From: Acaryochloridaceae cyanobacterium SU_2_1
GTDB taxonomy: Bacteria > Cyanobacteriota > Cyanobacteriia > Thermosynechococcales > Thermosynechococcaceae
NCBI GenBank assembly: GCA_012030735.1
Contig: JAAUUW010000011.1
Coordinates: 1 to 37,623, forward strand
Reading direction: 5' to 3'
DNA length: 37,623 bases
A program made the translations under genes and the position numbers. Positions 26,948-36,118 of the stretch are shown in pieces (position 1 is the stretch's first letter; each line of letters begins with the position of its first letter). The notes under the pieces were generated by a model that searched no databases, was not told the DNA's origin, and saw only the letters and a program-made list of their open reading frames with translations.

Positions 26948-28640
26948 GTGCTGTATCTTGCAGAAGTGCACAAAAAAAATAGTTTCATGGGGGCCAAGAC
27001 AGAGCTGAAGCTCATCGCCCGCAAACAATCTGAAAACGATTGGAATCCCATTGCCCGTGAGGAGCTTATTCCAGCAGATGCTGCTAATGATTTCAATGCT
27101 GGAGTGCTGGTGTTGGTTGAGTTGGATGGGAACCAGGTACCTACCAATGTGCAAGATGCAACCCGTCAATTGGTAAGCATCCTCAAAAATTTCTCTCGGA
27201 TGCGAGACCGGTTTCGTACTCAAGAAGAAGAAATTGAAGGGTGGAAGCAATCATTAATTTATCAAAGTCAAGAGTTAACGCGTCGTGAGGTTGATATGGA
27301 GGCTCGGGCAGAAGAATTACAGGAGTTAGAAGCCGAAGCTCAGCGGATTGAGCAGCAGCGCCAGGAATTTGAGGCCACCCGAGATCAAATTCTGCAATTA
27401 AAGGAACAAATTGAGCAAGATCGCCAGCAGCTTGAGGAGGGATGGGGGCGGTTGCAAGTTGCCCAAAGAGAAGCACAGCCTGGACTATCGGATCAGCAAG
27501 TTCATCAGATTGAGGCGTTGTTAACTCAATTAGATGGTGCCTTTGTGAATGAGTCTGGCCATCCCGAGGGGTTGCTTTTGAGAATGGAGCAGCAACAGTC
27601 TCAGTTGGCTGGTTTCTGGCAAGCCTTGGAGCAGGATCGGAATGAAGCTCAAGCGCAACAAACAGCTTTGGAAAAGGTTGAGGCGGAACTGAAGTCCTCT
27701 TGGCAATTCTGGCACCAAAACCAAGAGTCTTTGGTTCAGGCCCAACTTGAGTTGCGGCTGCAAGAGCAGACCTTAAGTTTGCAGGCAGATCGTAAGGTAT
27801 TTTTGAGTGAGCAGCTGCAATCTCAGTCGCAAATCTACGATAGCCTGCGAGAGCTTAAGGGTGATTCTAGAGATCAATTGGTTGATCTACGCTCCTTAAG
27901 AAATATGCCGATTGAGGAGCTGGATCAGACTGTTGAGAAATTAAATCATGAGTTGGTAAAGCTCTCTAGCTTTGTCAATGACCAAGAGGAAGAGCTTACT
28001 TATCAAAAGCAAGCCATTGAGGCCCTTGAGACGAAGATTCAGGTTGCAAGTGAATATGACAGACTGGGTTTGACGGGAGAGCTTGAGGATGAGCGGCAAC
28101 ATTTTCGACTGTTGGATGAAACCTTAGAAGGTCAGCGCAAAACTCTGAAGGAAAAAGAGGCGGTGCTTTATCTGCATCAGGATGTGCTGCATCAACGGAA
28201 CGATCGCAAAAAACAAATTTCATCAATCAGCCACCTTAGATGTAGGCCCTATTCTCGATAATTTAGAGACCGAACAACAAAAAAACCAACAAGCTTTGCA
28301 AGCGCTGGAGACTGAGTTAAGAGCCTTAGAAAACTCGGTAGAAACTACAAGAGACACTATTGCTACCACCACTGCCAGTCAAGAGATCAAACATCAGCAA
28401 CTGCAGCAACAGGACCAAGACATACAGCAACAACGATCGACAGTTGCTGAACTATGGGGTAAAGTCAGGACCTACGAGCAACTCTTACAGCCCATCCAAG
28501 ACACGGTTACAACCTTACAGGAGCAACTATCTACGGTCTTCAATCCTGGCAGCTCCGTGGAGCACCCGCCCCAACAGACTCTAGAAGAACTGAAGCGAGT
28601 TTTCATGGAAATCGGTCAAGGCCGAGAGGGCAGTAGCTGA
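26948..28640 (+). CDS. hmpF: Pilus motility taxis protein HmpF, one frameshift
   Basis: Long coiled-coil protein of about 563 residues matching HmpF, required for type IV pilus-driven motility and phototaxis in filamentous and some unicellular cyanobacteria. The conserved head MLYLAEVHKKNSFMGAKTEL and KLIARKQ, followed by LVSILKNFSRMRDRF and EEEIEGWKQSLIYQSQELTR, is typical. The remainder is Gln/Glu-rich heptad sequence ending near ELKRVFMEIGQG. The start is GTG 26948 with GAGGG eight bases upstream. The frame breaks at A6 28208-28213. Removing one A gives NDRKNKFHQSATLDVGPILD. Divergent placement next to pilH-I-J-L agrees with a shared function in directed motility. Confidence 0.85.
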
Positions 28641-28666
28641 GGTAACCCATCTTAACAAAACTCTAC

Positions 28667-29383
28667 TCAGACTGACTCAGTCCACTCATCTAGCTTGTTT
28701 CGAACCGCTTGAATATCTTGCCACATAAGCCATTTAGGCTTACCTGGCTCCGAGGAAGGATTTCGCAACAGATAGGCAGGGTGAAAAATGGGCATACAGA
28801 GATAGGTTTGCCAGGTTATCCATTGACCTCTAATTTTAGTGATGCCACGCTGATCACCGACCACTCCCTTCACGGCGGTGGCTCCAGTGAGCAAAATAAT
28901 TTTGGGGTTTACCAACCGAATTTGCTCTAGTAAATAGGGTTTACAAGCATCGGCTTCATCAGAAGTAGGGACGCGATTACCTGGCGGTCGGCATTTGACA
29001 ATATTACAAATGTACACATCTCTTTCGGTGTCTAGCTTGACCGAGGCCAGAATCTTTTCAAGTAGCTGCCCTGCACGCCCTACAAAAGGCATACCTGTCT
29101 CATCTTCATGTTGTCCAGGGCCTTCGCCAATAATTAATAAAGGCGCTTGAGGGTTGCCCCGACCCACCACCACATGGGTGCGGCTTTGCGCGAGATCACA
29201 ACGCTGGCATTGTTGACAATGCTGTGTGAGTCTATCCATATTGGCATAAAGCCCTGTAGGAATCGGGACTTGGGCGCTAGTCGGGATCAACTCAGGATCA
29301 AATTCAAACGCTGAGGTTGAGGGGCCAGAAACCGATTCAGAGGTCTGCCAGTCAAATAAGTTGATTTGTTCTCCGTCAGGCAT
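28667..29383 (-). CDS. Type-4 uracil-DNA glycosylase
   Basis: Iron-sulfur uracil-DNA glycosylase (family 4), removing uracil from DNA to start base-excision repair; 238 residues. Cluster cysteines are visible in HCQQCQRCDL and, after the active-site segment GEGPGQHEDETGMPFVGRAG, in YICNIVKCRPPGNR and ADACKPYL. The C-terminal active-site motif is FHPAYLLRNPS. The first 60 residues before YANMDRLTQ are a poorly conserved leader, including NLFDWQTSE. The gene is intact and convergent with hmpF, 26 bases apart. Confidence 0.92.
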   Translation of the reverse strand: MPDGEQINLFDWQTSESVSGPSTSAFEFDPELIPTSAQVPIPTGLYANMDRLTQHCQQCQRCDLAQSRTHVVVGRGNPQAPLLIIGEGPGQHEDETGMPFVGRAGQLLEKILASVKLDTERDVYICNIVKCRPPGNRVPTSDEADACKPYLLEQIRLVNPKIILLTGATAVKGVVGDQRGITKIRGQWITWQTYLCMPIFHPAYLLRNPSSEPGKPKWLMWQDIQAVRNKLDEWTESV

Positions 29384-29551
29384 AGGACAGAATTACAGCT
29401 GCGAGGTTGAGGGGTAAGAACGGCTAGGTAAACCACTTTGAAAGACTATGCTGCCCAGTGAATCTTGTACAAAGCCACCTCAGTGCAAAGGGTCCTTGGC
29501 AAAAAGCGAAGGCTAGGCGAGGGCAATGGGTAAAGGCAACTCCTATCCAGT

Positions 29552-30097
29552 TTATTTTAGGTCTAAATACCCCGTATCTTTGAGTTTTGGATTAAATCGC
29601 AAATCTTCTTCTAGACCACGTTCTTTGAGCAGGGATAGGATTTCTGCTTCGATCCGACGGGCGGCATTCTTTAAGATTTTTTGCTGGCTCCGTTCATCGA
29701 GTTCTGGATCTTGGTATTGCCTTAACTCTTCAGAGGTCATAGCGGCCTTGACATCAATCGCTTGCTCCCAAGCTGATTGGTCAGCACTGTTACCCGTGGG
29801 TACTGTGCCATTCTCTGCTATCCAACTAGTGCGGATATCTTCTAAAACTGTCCGATTGGGGCGATCAATGGTTTGCACCTTCAGCCAATAGCAGTGTTGG
29901 GGCTGACGGATCAGATGTTGTTTGAGACTTAAATAGATATCGCGCGAGTAACCCACATATTGCAAGCTTTTGTCTGCGGCAAAAATGGCATAGACACCAA
30001 TCTTGCCCTCTAGGTCTTGGGGAATCAGGCCTTCGGGACTGATATAGGGAATGGCCTCTAGACTAGCTAAGGGGGGGATAACATTCTCAGCAGACAT
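29552..30097 (-). CDS. GIY-YIG nuclease-domain protein
   Basis: A 181-residue protein with an N-terminal GIY-YIG-like domain: GKIGVYAIFAADKSLQYVGY supplies the GVY...YVG motif, followed by SRDIYLSLKQHL with the usual Arg. A conserved Glu may be in RTVLEDIRTSWIAENG. The C-terminus is charged and helical (LRQYQDPELDERSQQKILKN). Such stand-alone proteins are widespread in cyanobacteria and their role is not established; repair or nucleic-acid cleavage is only a family-level guess. The gene is intact and follows, on the same strand, the terminator of the upstream kinase gene. Confidence 0.8.
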   Translation of the reverse strand: MSAENVIPPLASLEAIPYISPEGLIPQDLEGKIGVYAIFAADKSLQYVGYSRDIYLSLKQHLIRQPQHCYWLKVQTIDRPNRTVLEDIRTSWIAENGTVPTGNSADQSAWEQAIDVKAAMTSEELRQYQDPELDERSQQKILKNAARRIEAEILSLLKERGLEEDLRFNPKLKDTGYLDLK

Positions 30098-30167
30098 GAT
30101 CTTTGATTCGCAACAACAGTCTTAGATGTGATTAAGAATCGCAGGGTATGGCAACCTATTTTTTTGC

Positions 30168-30190
30168 CAAAAAAGCGGATAGCCGCTTTA
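30168..30190 (-). terminator. Rho-independent terminator of the kinase gene
   Basis: On the minus strand AAAGCGG-CTAT-CCGCTTT forms a seven-base stem with a four-base loop and runs straight into further Ts (CCGCTTTTTTGG). It lies about 25 bases after the kinase stop, the expected place. This is the best intrinsic terminator seen in the window. Confidence 0.75.
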
Positions 30191-30214
30191 CTGCAAGACT
30201 CTTTGGGGATTTCC

Positions 30215-31831
30215 CTAGTATGCAGCACCCTCTGTCCCTAAGGGCAAAAAGATTGTCAAGACTTCACCTTGTTGTTGATCTTGGCGAACGGTCAGTTTGC
30301 CCCCTAGAATTGCAAAGAGATGTTTGGTAACGGGTAAGCTGAGGCTCAAACCACCCGTCTCTGGTTGTAGCATTAATAAAGATCCGACTGCTTTGAGCAT
30401 CGGTCTTTCTAGGGGAGAGGTGGCTGTCTGGCTTTGGCTCGGTGGATGGGAACGGATCTCTAGTTTCAGTTGGTGACCCGCTAGGGCAATCTGAAACTCA
30501 ATTTGACTGCCTGTTGGTAAGCTATGGCTGAGTCGATCCATCAACCCTGTGAGTACTTGCTCTAGCATGCCTGGATCGCAGATGGTGATTGCGGGTAATT
30601 GGCCGGGTACCTCTAGATTAATGGTGAGATTACGGCGACTGGCTTGTTGGCGCCAACGGGGCATATTGGTTTGCAATACGTCTTGAACTGACACAGATGT
30701 AAGTTGCTGAGCGATGCTTGGTGGTTCGCTATTGGTTAATTCCATGGCCCGAAAGATGAGGCCAAAGCGATCAATTTGATCCCGGCATTCCCGCTGGATG
30801 GATTCTAGGCGCTTTAAGACTTCTCCCGGCAAGTCGGAGCGGTTAAGGAGTAATTGGGTAAAGGTGGCGATGGTGGCTAAGGGAGTTCGCACTTCATGGG
30901 CGATCGCTTTTAGGAGGGCAATGTCATTCCCCTGTGAATGATCTAGATCTGGAGAATCAGCCTCCAGGGCAGAAGATTGGATAGAAGATTGGATCTGCTC
31001 TGGTTTAGCACTGTTTGGATAGGAAACATGGGCAGGTAAGGATAGGGCGAGGGGGGTACTCTTCGGTGCTGACGTGGTTAGATAGGAGCCGAAATGGGTG
31101 GAAAATTGCAAAAATTTGCGACTAAACTGCAAAATTAGCCGATAGTCTGGTTCAATGACTGGGAATTGCTCTAGTAGGCTGTTGAAGGTCTGGAGTTGAT
31201 GGGGACAGGTAAGCTGAATTCGAGATCTGAGCACCTGTAAAATTTGCTCCAGGGTGTCTGGTATAAAGGAAAATTGTAGCCGTGATTGACTGGCTGATAG
31301 TCTTTGCAGGATGGCAACCCAGCTAAATTTGGGCAGGAGTATCACACAAAACTGCTCGAGGGTTAAGGGATCGGCAGGGAGCAAGGGAACGACTTGTCCC
31401 GTTAAGGTTTGGCTGTTAGGACTGTCACCAGGGGGGAGTTGAAAGGTAGATGTTTGGGCACCAGCAAAGGTCCAGGAGGGAAAGCGCTGGAGTAGGGTTG
31501 GATCGCTGAGGAGGGGGGTGGGTCCGGCCAGAATGATCCCTGAAATTTCTGGGGTTGCAGGGGGAGTTTCTGGGATGCAAGCTTGTTTGGGGAAGGAAGA
31601 CTCAGAAACTAGAGGGTGGGGTGCAGGATCGGGCAGCATCGACAATATGGTTGCGATCGCAATATGCCATTGCTGCTCCCCTTGGGCAAGGGAAACCCTT
31701 TGCATATTTTGCCATCCTCCAAACTCCAGCTCACTTCGGCAATAGGCTTCGCTAACCGTCGGTAAAACCCATTTATTCACACCCTTGACACCCTCCACCT
31801 CATCATCATTCATACCCAATCCCAGATTCAT
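30215..31831 (-). CDS. Histidine-kinase-like protein with degenerate ATPase domain
   Basis: A soluble 538-residue protein with no membrane segment. The first 300 residues are of unrecognised type, rich in Pro and Ser. A dimerisation domain with phospho-acceptor His is clear (LLKAIAHEVRTPLATIATFT). The following ATPase region is unusual: where the N box should be it has LTGLMDRLSHSLPTGS without the key Asn, and the D-x-G-x-G box is missing (LEIRSHPPSQSQTATSP). Only TGGLSLSLPVTKHLFAILGG resembles the later Gly-rich part. It may be a pseudokinase or a phosphotransfer/phosphatase partner. The start is ATG 31831. It is divergent from rseP and ends in a clear terminator. Confidence 0.8.
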   Translation of the reverse strand: MNLGLGMNDDEVEGVKGVNKWVLPTVSEAYCRSELEFGGWQNMQRVSLAQGEQQWHIAIATILSMLPDPAPHPLVSESSFPKQACIPETPPATPEISGIILAGPTPLLSDPTLLQRFPSWTFAGAQTSTFQLPPGDSPNSQTLTGQVVPLLPADPLTLEQFCVILLPKFSWVAILQRLSASQSRLQFSFIPDTLEQILQVLRSRIQLTCPHQLQTFNSLLEQFPVIEPDYRLILQFSRKFLQFSTHFGSYLTTSAPKSTPLALSLPAHVSYPNSAKPEQIQSSIQSSALEADSPDLDHSQGNDIALLKAIAHEVRTPLATIATFTQLLLNRSDLPGEVLKRLESIQRECRDQIDRFGLIFRAMELTNSEPPSIAQQLTSVSVQDVLQTNMPRWRQQASRRNLTINLEVPGQLPAITICDPGMLEQVLTGLMDRLSHSLPTGSQIEFQIALAGHQLKLEIRSHPPSQSQTATSPLERPMLKAVGSLLMLQPETGGLSLSLPVTKHLFAILGGKLTVRQDQQQGEVLTIFLPLGTEGAAY

Positions 31832-32043
31832 TCCCTAGACCATAACCCTTCACCCCCTGCTCTCCCAAGGTTGAAACCGAACAAAATTAGCGAAACCTCC
31901 CCACCAAGATCTGGGACTATCTCTTCAGAATACGAAGGAAAAGACGTTAAGATAGGTTATCTTAATCGGGCAATATCAACTCAGTTATCCTTACCCTGCC
32001 CTTATTACCCCTTAAATTGTCCCCTCCAATAGAGGTATATTCC

Positions 32044-33132
32044 ATGCCTGCCTTAGCCGCAATTCTAGCGATGATTGGAATTCTCGGGCTGTTGATTGCA
32101 GTTCATGAGCTCGGACATTTCTTAGCCGCTCGGCTCCAAGGAATTCATGTCAATCGGTTCTCGATTGGCTTTGGCCCTGTGCTCTGGAAATATCAAGGAG
32201 CGCAAACGGAATATGCCCTAAGAAGCATACCCTTAGGGGGATATGTGGGCTTTCCAGATGAAGATCCTGACAGTTCCTTCTCCCCTACCGATCCTGATCT
32301 CATGCGCAATCGACCGATCTTGGATCGCGCCATTGTGATTAGTGCTGGGGTGATTGCTAACCTTATTCTTGCCTATGTGCTGCTTGTTGCCGAAGTCGGA
32401 ATTGTGGGCATTCCGGGTGGCGTGCAATATCAGCCCGGTGTACTCATTGCTCAGGTAGCAGCGGATGTCAGCTCTGTAGCCACCGATGCTGGTCTGCAAG
32501 CGAGAGATGTGGTGTTGGGGATCAATGGTCAATCCTTGGGGAAAGCAGAAGCAGCCCGTGACTTACTCATGAATTCTATCCGTGGCAAAGCAGGGCAGCC
32601 TATCCAACTCCAAATTAAACGTCAAGATCAAGAGCTTGATATCACCCTAGTTCCGGAGGCGGGAGAAGAAGGGGTGGCTCGGATTGGCGTGCAACTCGCC
32701 CCTAATGGCAGGCTGGTGCGCCGTCCAATTAAAAATGTTGTCGAACTGTTTGGCGCCGCTGCCCAAGAATTTCAAAAGATTATTGGTTTTATGGTCCAGA
32801 CCTTTGGGCAATTAGTGGGTAATTTCCAAGAGTCGGCCAGTCAAGTGGCTGGGCCTGTGGGCATTGTGGCCATGGGAGCAGATATGGCTCGCTCGGATAT
32901 CACGAGCCTCTTTCAATTTGCAGCGGTGATCAGTGTCAATTTGGCCTTTATCAATATTCTACCCTTGCCGGCTTTAGACGGCGGTCAGCTTGCTTTCTTG
33001 CTCTTAGAAGGGGTGCGCGGTAAACCATTGCCTAACGGGATCCAAGAAGGTGTGATGCAAGTGGGTTTATTTTTATTGTTGGGCTTAGGGGTGTTTATGA
33101 TTTTTCTCGATACCGCCAAATTGATGGCTTAA
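32044..33132 (+). CDS. rseP: Site-2 metalloprotease RseP
   Basis: Intramembrane zinc protease cleaving membrane-bound regulators. The first membrane helix carries HELGH (His21, Glu22, His25 from ATG 32044), and the second active-site motif is LDG in NILPLPALDGGQLAFLLLEG. Between them is a PDZ domain (AGLQARDVVLGINGQSLGKA), and the C-terminus has another helix (VGLFLLLGLGVFMIFLDTA). I chose ATG 32044 with AGAGGT upstream, giving 362 residues. A TTG at 32017 would add nine unlikely residues. Substrates in cyanobacteria are not settled. The neighbours nth and rpsN are codirectional, a conserved order in cyanobacteria to my recollection. Confidence 0.9.
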   Translation: MPALAAILAMIGILGLLIAVHELGHFLAARLQGIHVNRFSIGFGPVLWKYQGAQTEYALRSIPLGGYVGFPDEDPDSSFSPTDPDLMRNRPILDRAIVISAGVIANLILAYVLLVAEVGIVGIPGGVQYQPGVLIAQVAADVSSVATDAGLQARDVVLGINGQSLGKAEAARDLLMNSIRGKAGQPIQLQIKRQDQELDITLVPEAGEEGVARIGVQLAPNGRLVRRPIKNVVELFGAAAQEFQKIIGFMVQTFGQLVGNFQESASQVAGPVGIVAMGADMARSDITSLFQFAAVISVNLAFINILPLPALDGGQLAFLLLEGVRGKPLPNGIQEGVMQVGLFLLLGLGVFMIFLDTAKLMA

Positions 33133-33326
33133 GGTATCAATTTGGTGATCAAGGCTTTCCGGGGGTAGAGGTAGGCAATATTCATCTTGTTTATTCCCCA
33201 CTAGGGAGCCTGCAGAAATTCCTCAATCCGGATCAAAGACCAGCGGTATGCAAACACCATGAATATCCTGAGTAACAAGGGTCCCAGCCTTAAACCTTGC
33301 CCTTTGCACCCTGAGCCAATGCTCCT

Positions 33327-33989
33327 ATGCCTTCTTCTCTGAGTTCTCAAAGAAAACTGGCCCTCAAACTATTAGCCCGCTTGCTGGATCTCTATCCCGA
33401 TGCTTGCTGTAGTCTGACTTATGAAACACCTGTACAGCTCTTGGTTGCGACCATTTTGTCAGCGCAATGTACTGATCAACGGGTCAACCAAGTCACTCCA
33501 GCCCTATTTGCTCGATTTCCAGATGCGGTGGCATTGAGCAGGGCAGATCGCCCAGACTTAGAGGCGTTGATCCGATCGACTGGTTTCTACCGTAATAAGG
33601 CCAAACATATTCAGGGCGCTTGTCAAAAAATAGTTCATGAATTTGGTGGTCTTGTCCCTGATCAAATGGATCAACTGTTGACGTTGCCGGGTGTGGCGCG
33701 TAAAACAGCGAATGTGGTGCTAGCCCATGCCTATGGCCTCAATCAAGGGGTAACGGTAGATACCCATGTGAAGCGATTGAGTCAGCGTTTAGGGCTGACC
33801 CGTCATCAAGATCCTGTCAAAATTGAGCAGGATTTGATCCAGTTACTGCCGCAAACCGATTGGGAAAATTGGTCGATTCGTCTGATTTATCATGGTCGTG
33901 CGGTTTGTAATGCACGGCATCCAGCTTGCGATTGCTGCACCCTAGCTGACCTTTGTGCCTCAGCAGGTAAAGTGATGTCTAGGAAGTAA
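33327..33989 (+). CDS. nth: Endonuclease III
   Basis: Bifunctional DNA glycosylase/AP lyase for oxidised pyrimidines, 220 residues. The helix-hairpin-helix is LPGVARKTANVVLAHAYG with catalytic Lys126. Catalytic Asp145 is in VTVDTHVKRLSQRLGL. The C-terminal iron-sulfur loop has the Cys-x6-Cys-x2-Cys-x5-Cys spacing (CNARHPACDCCTLADLC). The N-terminal segment LLVATILSAQCTDQRVN is typical. The gene is intact and codirectional with rseP and rpsN. Confidence 0.95.
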   Translation: MPSSLSSQRKLALKLLARLLDLYPDACCSLTYETPVQLLVATILSAQCTDQRVNQVTPALFARFPDAVALSRADRPDLEALIRSTGFYRNKAKHIQGACQKIVHEFGGLVPDQMDQLLTLPGVARKTANVVLAHAYGLNQGVTVDTHVKRLSQRLGLTRHQDPVKIEQDLIQLLPQTDWENWSIRLIYHGRAVCNARHPACDCCTLADLCASAGKVMSRK

Positions 33990-34151
33990 AGGCCTTGGGC
34001 GTTAGCTTAGAATAAGTAAGCCTCTAAACCGATAGTCATCACCACCTAAGGTCATCGCCAGCCTCTCATTCATCTGAGACCTAGAGAATAGGTCAAAAAT
34101 TCGTTACCATAGAGAAAACTGTTTCACATAGATTAGGTATTTCAGAGCTGC

Positions 34152-34454
34152 ATGGCTAAGAAAGGTATGATCGAGCGAGAAAAAAAGCGCCAACGATTGG
34201 TCGCTAAATACGCTCCTAAAAGACAAGCATTACAAGAGCAAATCTCTCAAGCGACCTCTCAACAAGAGCGCATGAACCTGCATCGGCAGCTTCAGCAGTT
34301 GCCACCCAATAGTGCCCCCACTCGTTTACGAAATCGTTGCTGGGCGACGGGGCGCTCCCGTGGGTTTTATCGGGACTTCGGTTTATCTCGTCATGTACTG
34401 CGAGAAATGGCCCATGAAGGCTTACTCCCCGGCGTTACCAAATCAAGTTGGTAA
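34152..34454 (+). CDS. rpsN: 30S ribosomal protein S14
   Basis: Ribosomal protein uS14, 100 residues, of the long zinc-free type: it has no CxxC pairs. Conserved segments are [40 protein letters not shown] and [20 protein letters not shown], with the usual C-terminal SW. The protein contacts 16S rRNA in the head of the small subunit. The gene is intact and isolated from other ribosomal genes, as normal in cyanobacteria. A strong hairpin lies about 105 bases downstream. Confidence 0.97.
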   Translation: MAKKGMIEREKKRQRLVAKYAPKRQALQEQISQATSQQERMNLHRQLQQLPPNSAPTRLRNRCWATGRSRGFYRDFGLSRHVLREMAHEGLLPGVTKSSW

Positions 34455-34559
34455 TCCCCTGAGTCTCCAAAGTTGAGTATATTAAATGATTAGATCAGGT
34501 TATCTTGTTTCAAGGTGGCCTGGTTTGGCCTTTTAAACTGGCTCAGACTCTAGTCGCTC

Positions 34560-34594
34560 CAGTCTTAGGATCTGTATCGCAGATCCTAAGACTG
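34560..34594. terminator. Perfect 15-bp hairpin between convergent genes
   Basis: Arms CAGTCTTAGGATCTG and CAGATCCTAAGACTG pair perfectly around the loop TATCG. The element lies between rpsN and the convergent unknown gene, and its right arm contains that gene's TAG stop. There is no T tract on either side, so it may be a bidirectional terminator, an RNA-stabilising hairpin or a repeat copy. Confidence 0.55.
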
Positions 34595-34918
34595 CCCACA
34601 GCAAGTATCAATTCCTAGGCTGTTGAGCAATAAGTCGCTGACAGCATTAGCCACGGCAAATTCGCTGTAAAAGCTTTTAGAGAAGTCAAAACCACGCATC
34701 TCTGTCAAAATGGCCATTAACAGAGAGCCAACATCATTCTCTCCTTCCATCCGCTGTCGCAGAAAAACGCTAGCTGCCCGTTGAGCAATCTTTTGGTTAA
34801 CTAACTCTGGCAAAAATTCGCGATCTAGCCATTCTTTCAGCGCATTTTCCAACCATTGAGCTTCCTGTTGAGGACGATTGCAGGGGGGTAAGGTGATTGC
34901 TGGGATAGGTTCTATCAT
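34586..34918 (-). CDS. Conserved-looking protein of unknown function
   Basis: Unrecognised protein of about 110 residues from ATG 34918 (MIEPIPAITLPPCN), or 130 from GTG 34978, which overlaps the cdv3-like stop by one base. It is mostly helical by composition: EAQWLENALKEWLDREFLPE, then IAQRAASVFLRQRMEGENDV, then a tail ending GIDTCC. There is no membrane segment or known motif. Its place directly after coaD and the cdv3-like gene suggests co-transcription. The stop codon is inside the hairpin at 34560-34594. The start choice is uncertain. Confidence 0.65.
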   Translation of the reverse strand: MIEPIPAITLPPCNRPQQEAQWLENALKEWLDREFLPELVNQKIAQRAASVFLRQRMEGENDVGSLLMAILTEMRGFDFSKSFYSEFAVANAVSDLLLNSLGIDTCCGQS

Positions 34919-34977
34919 GACTGATCCGCCTGTCCAAACTAGAAAGGGATACCGTTCAAGGCCATGAATTAATGGCA

Positions 34978-35619
34978 CTAAGAGCCTGGTTTTTGTAAAT
35001 GAGAACGGCCATTATGCACCACTTGAATCATGTGACCAAGCCGTTCTTCTAACTCCCTCAACACTTGCTCAGCATAGTGATCAGCGTCTCTTTGAATTTG
35101 TTCACAGTCTCTTTGAGCTGCTTGACGCATTTGATCCAGCTCCTGTTGGGTTTGTCGTCTGGCCCGCTCAACATCTGAGAGATTACGCTGGCGAATGCTA
35201 TCTACTTCCCCTTGAACTTGTTTGCGTAGGTGTTGGGCCTCCATTTCTGCCTGCTGAATAATAGTTAACTCATCGGCAATTTTGGCGGCGCGTTGCTCAG
35301 CAGCTTGAATCAATTCCTCGGCAATTTGGTTGGCGCGGTTAATAATATCTTCTTTGGTTTGCAAGATCTGCTCGGCGCTGCGAATAGTTTCAGGAATGCT
35401 CCGTTCTACTACTATTAATTGAGCAAGCAATTGTTCTTCATCAATGATGGCCTGTCGAAGCAAGGGTATTTTAACCCCATCTACAACAATCATTTCTTCT
35501 AGACGCTGAAGCTGTTGCTGTAGTTCTAGTCCTTGAGACTGTTGTGGTATTAGTCCATTGGCATAGTGGGAGCCATTGGAGTTGGTGTCGAGACTAAAGG
35601 AGGATTCTTGCTGAAGCAT
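34978..35619 (-). CDS. Cdv3-like DivIVA-family coiled-coil protein
   Basis: A 213-residue coiled-coil protein resembling Cdv3 (DivIVA-like) of Synechococcus elongatus, a cell-division protein. Family-like segments: [36 protein letters not shown], then long heptads ([40 protein letters not shown]) ending [20 protein letters not shown]. There is no membrane helix. The ATG at 35619 lies inside the 3' end of coaD, with a 70-base overlap in another frame, so the two are translationally linked if the coaD end is correct. Assignment is by remembered family pattern. Confidence 0.72.
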   Translation of the reverse strand: MLQQESSFSLDTNSNGSHYANGLIPQQSQGLELQQQLQRLEEMIVVDGVKIPLLRQAIIDEEQLLAQLIVVERSIPETIRSAEQILQTKEDIINRANQIAEELIQAAEQRAAKIADELTIIQQAEMEAQHLRKQVQGEVDSIRQRNLSDVERARRQTQQELDQMRQAAQRDCEQIQRDADHYAEQVLRELEERLGHMIQVVHNGRSHLQKPGS

Positions 35620-36080
35620 TGTTCTAACTCAATAGCAATATTTTTAGGGACAAGATGAGCAACTGAGCCTCCAAATTTGGCAATTTCTTTAACTAAGCTA
35701 CTGCTTAAGAAACTATACTCATTGGATGTGGCCAGAAATACTGTTTCGACTTGAGGAGATAAGCTTTGATTGGTATGGGCCATTTGTAACTCATATTCAA
35801 AGTCAGACAAGACCCGCAACCCCCTTAGCAAGACAAGTGCGTTGCGCTTGCGTGCATAAGTCACTGTTAGTGTATCAAATGTGTCAAGCTCTAAATTAAC
35901 AAGATGTTGAGTACAAGATCGAATATGCTCCACACGTTGGTGAACGGTAAATAAAGGAGCCTTGTTAGGATTGCGGGCAACGGCAACAATCACTCGCTCA
36001 AATAACTGGCAACCTCGCTCGATGATGTCGAGATGGCCTAAGGTGATCGGATCAAAACTGCCAGGATAAACTGCAATCAT
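35550..36080 (-). CDS. coaD: Phosphopantetheine adenylyltransferase
   Basis: Fourth step of coenzyme A synthesis: transfers AMP from ATP to 4'-phosphopantetheine. Nucleotidyltransferase motif [20 protein letters not shown] contains the TxGH signature. [20 protein letters not shown] and the ISSS-like [18 protein letters not shown] are typical. The product is 176 residues; family members usually stop near 160, and the last 20 residues ([17 protein letters not shown]) are the part overlapping the cdv3-like gene. A missed frameshift near 35620 could have removed the normal stop. An inverted repeat lies just upstream, in the region shared with divergent cysS. Confidence 0.93.
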   Translation of the reverse strand: MIAVYPGSFDPITLGHLDIIERGCQLFERVIVAVARNPNKAPLFTVHQRVEHIRSCTQHLVNLELDTFDTLTVTYARKRNALVLLRGLRVLSDFEYELQMAHTNQSLSPQVETVFLATSNEYSFLSSSLVKEIAKFGGSVAHLVPKNIAIELEQCFSKNPPLVSTPTPMAPTMPMD

Positions 36081-36104
36081 AGCGATCTGTACTGAGTTGA
36101 AGTG

Positions 36105-36110
36105 ATTATA
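36105..36110 (-). promoter_or_regulatory. Candidate -10 box for coaD
   Basis: TATAAT on the minus strand, 25 bases upstream of the coaD ATG. Because the sequence ATTATAAT is nearly symmetric, it also reads TATAAT on the plus strand. No good -35 is seen; the palindrome at 36119-36135 overlaps its place. Confidence 0.4.
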
Positions 36111-36118
36111 ATCTATCG

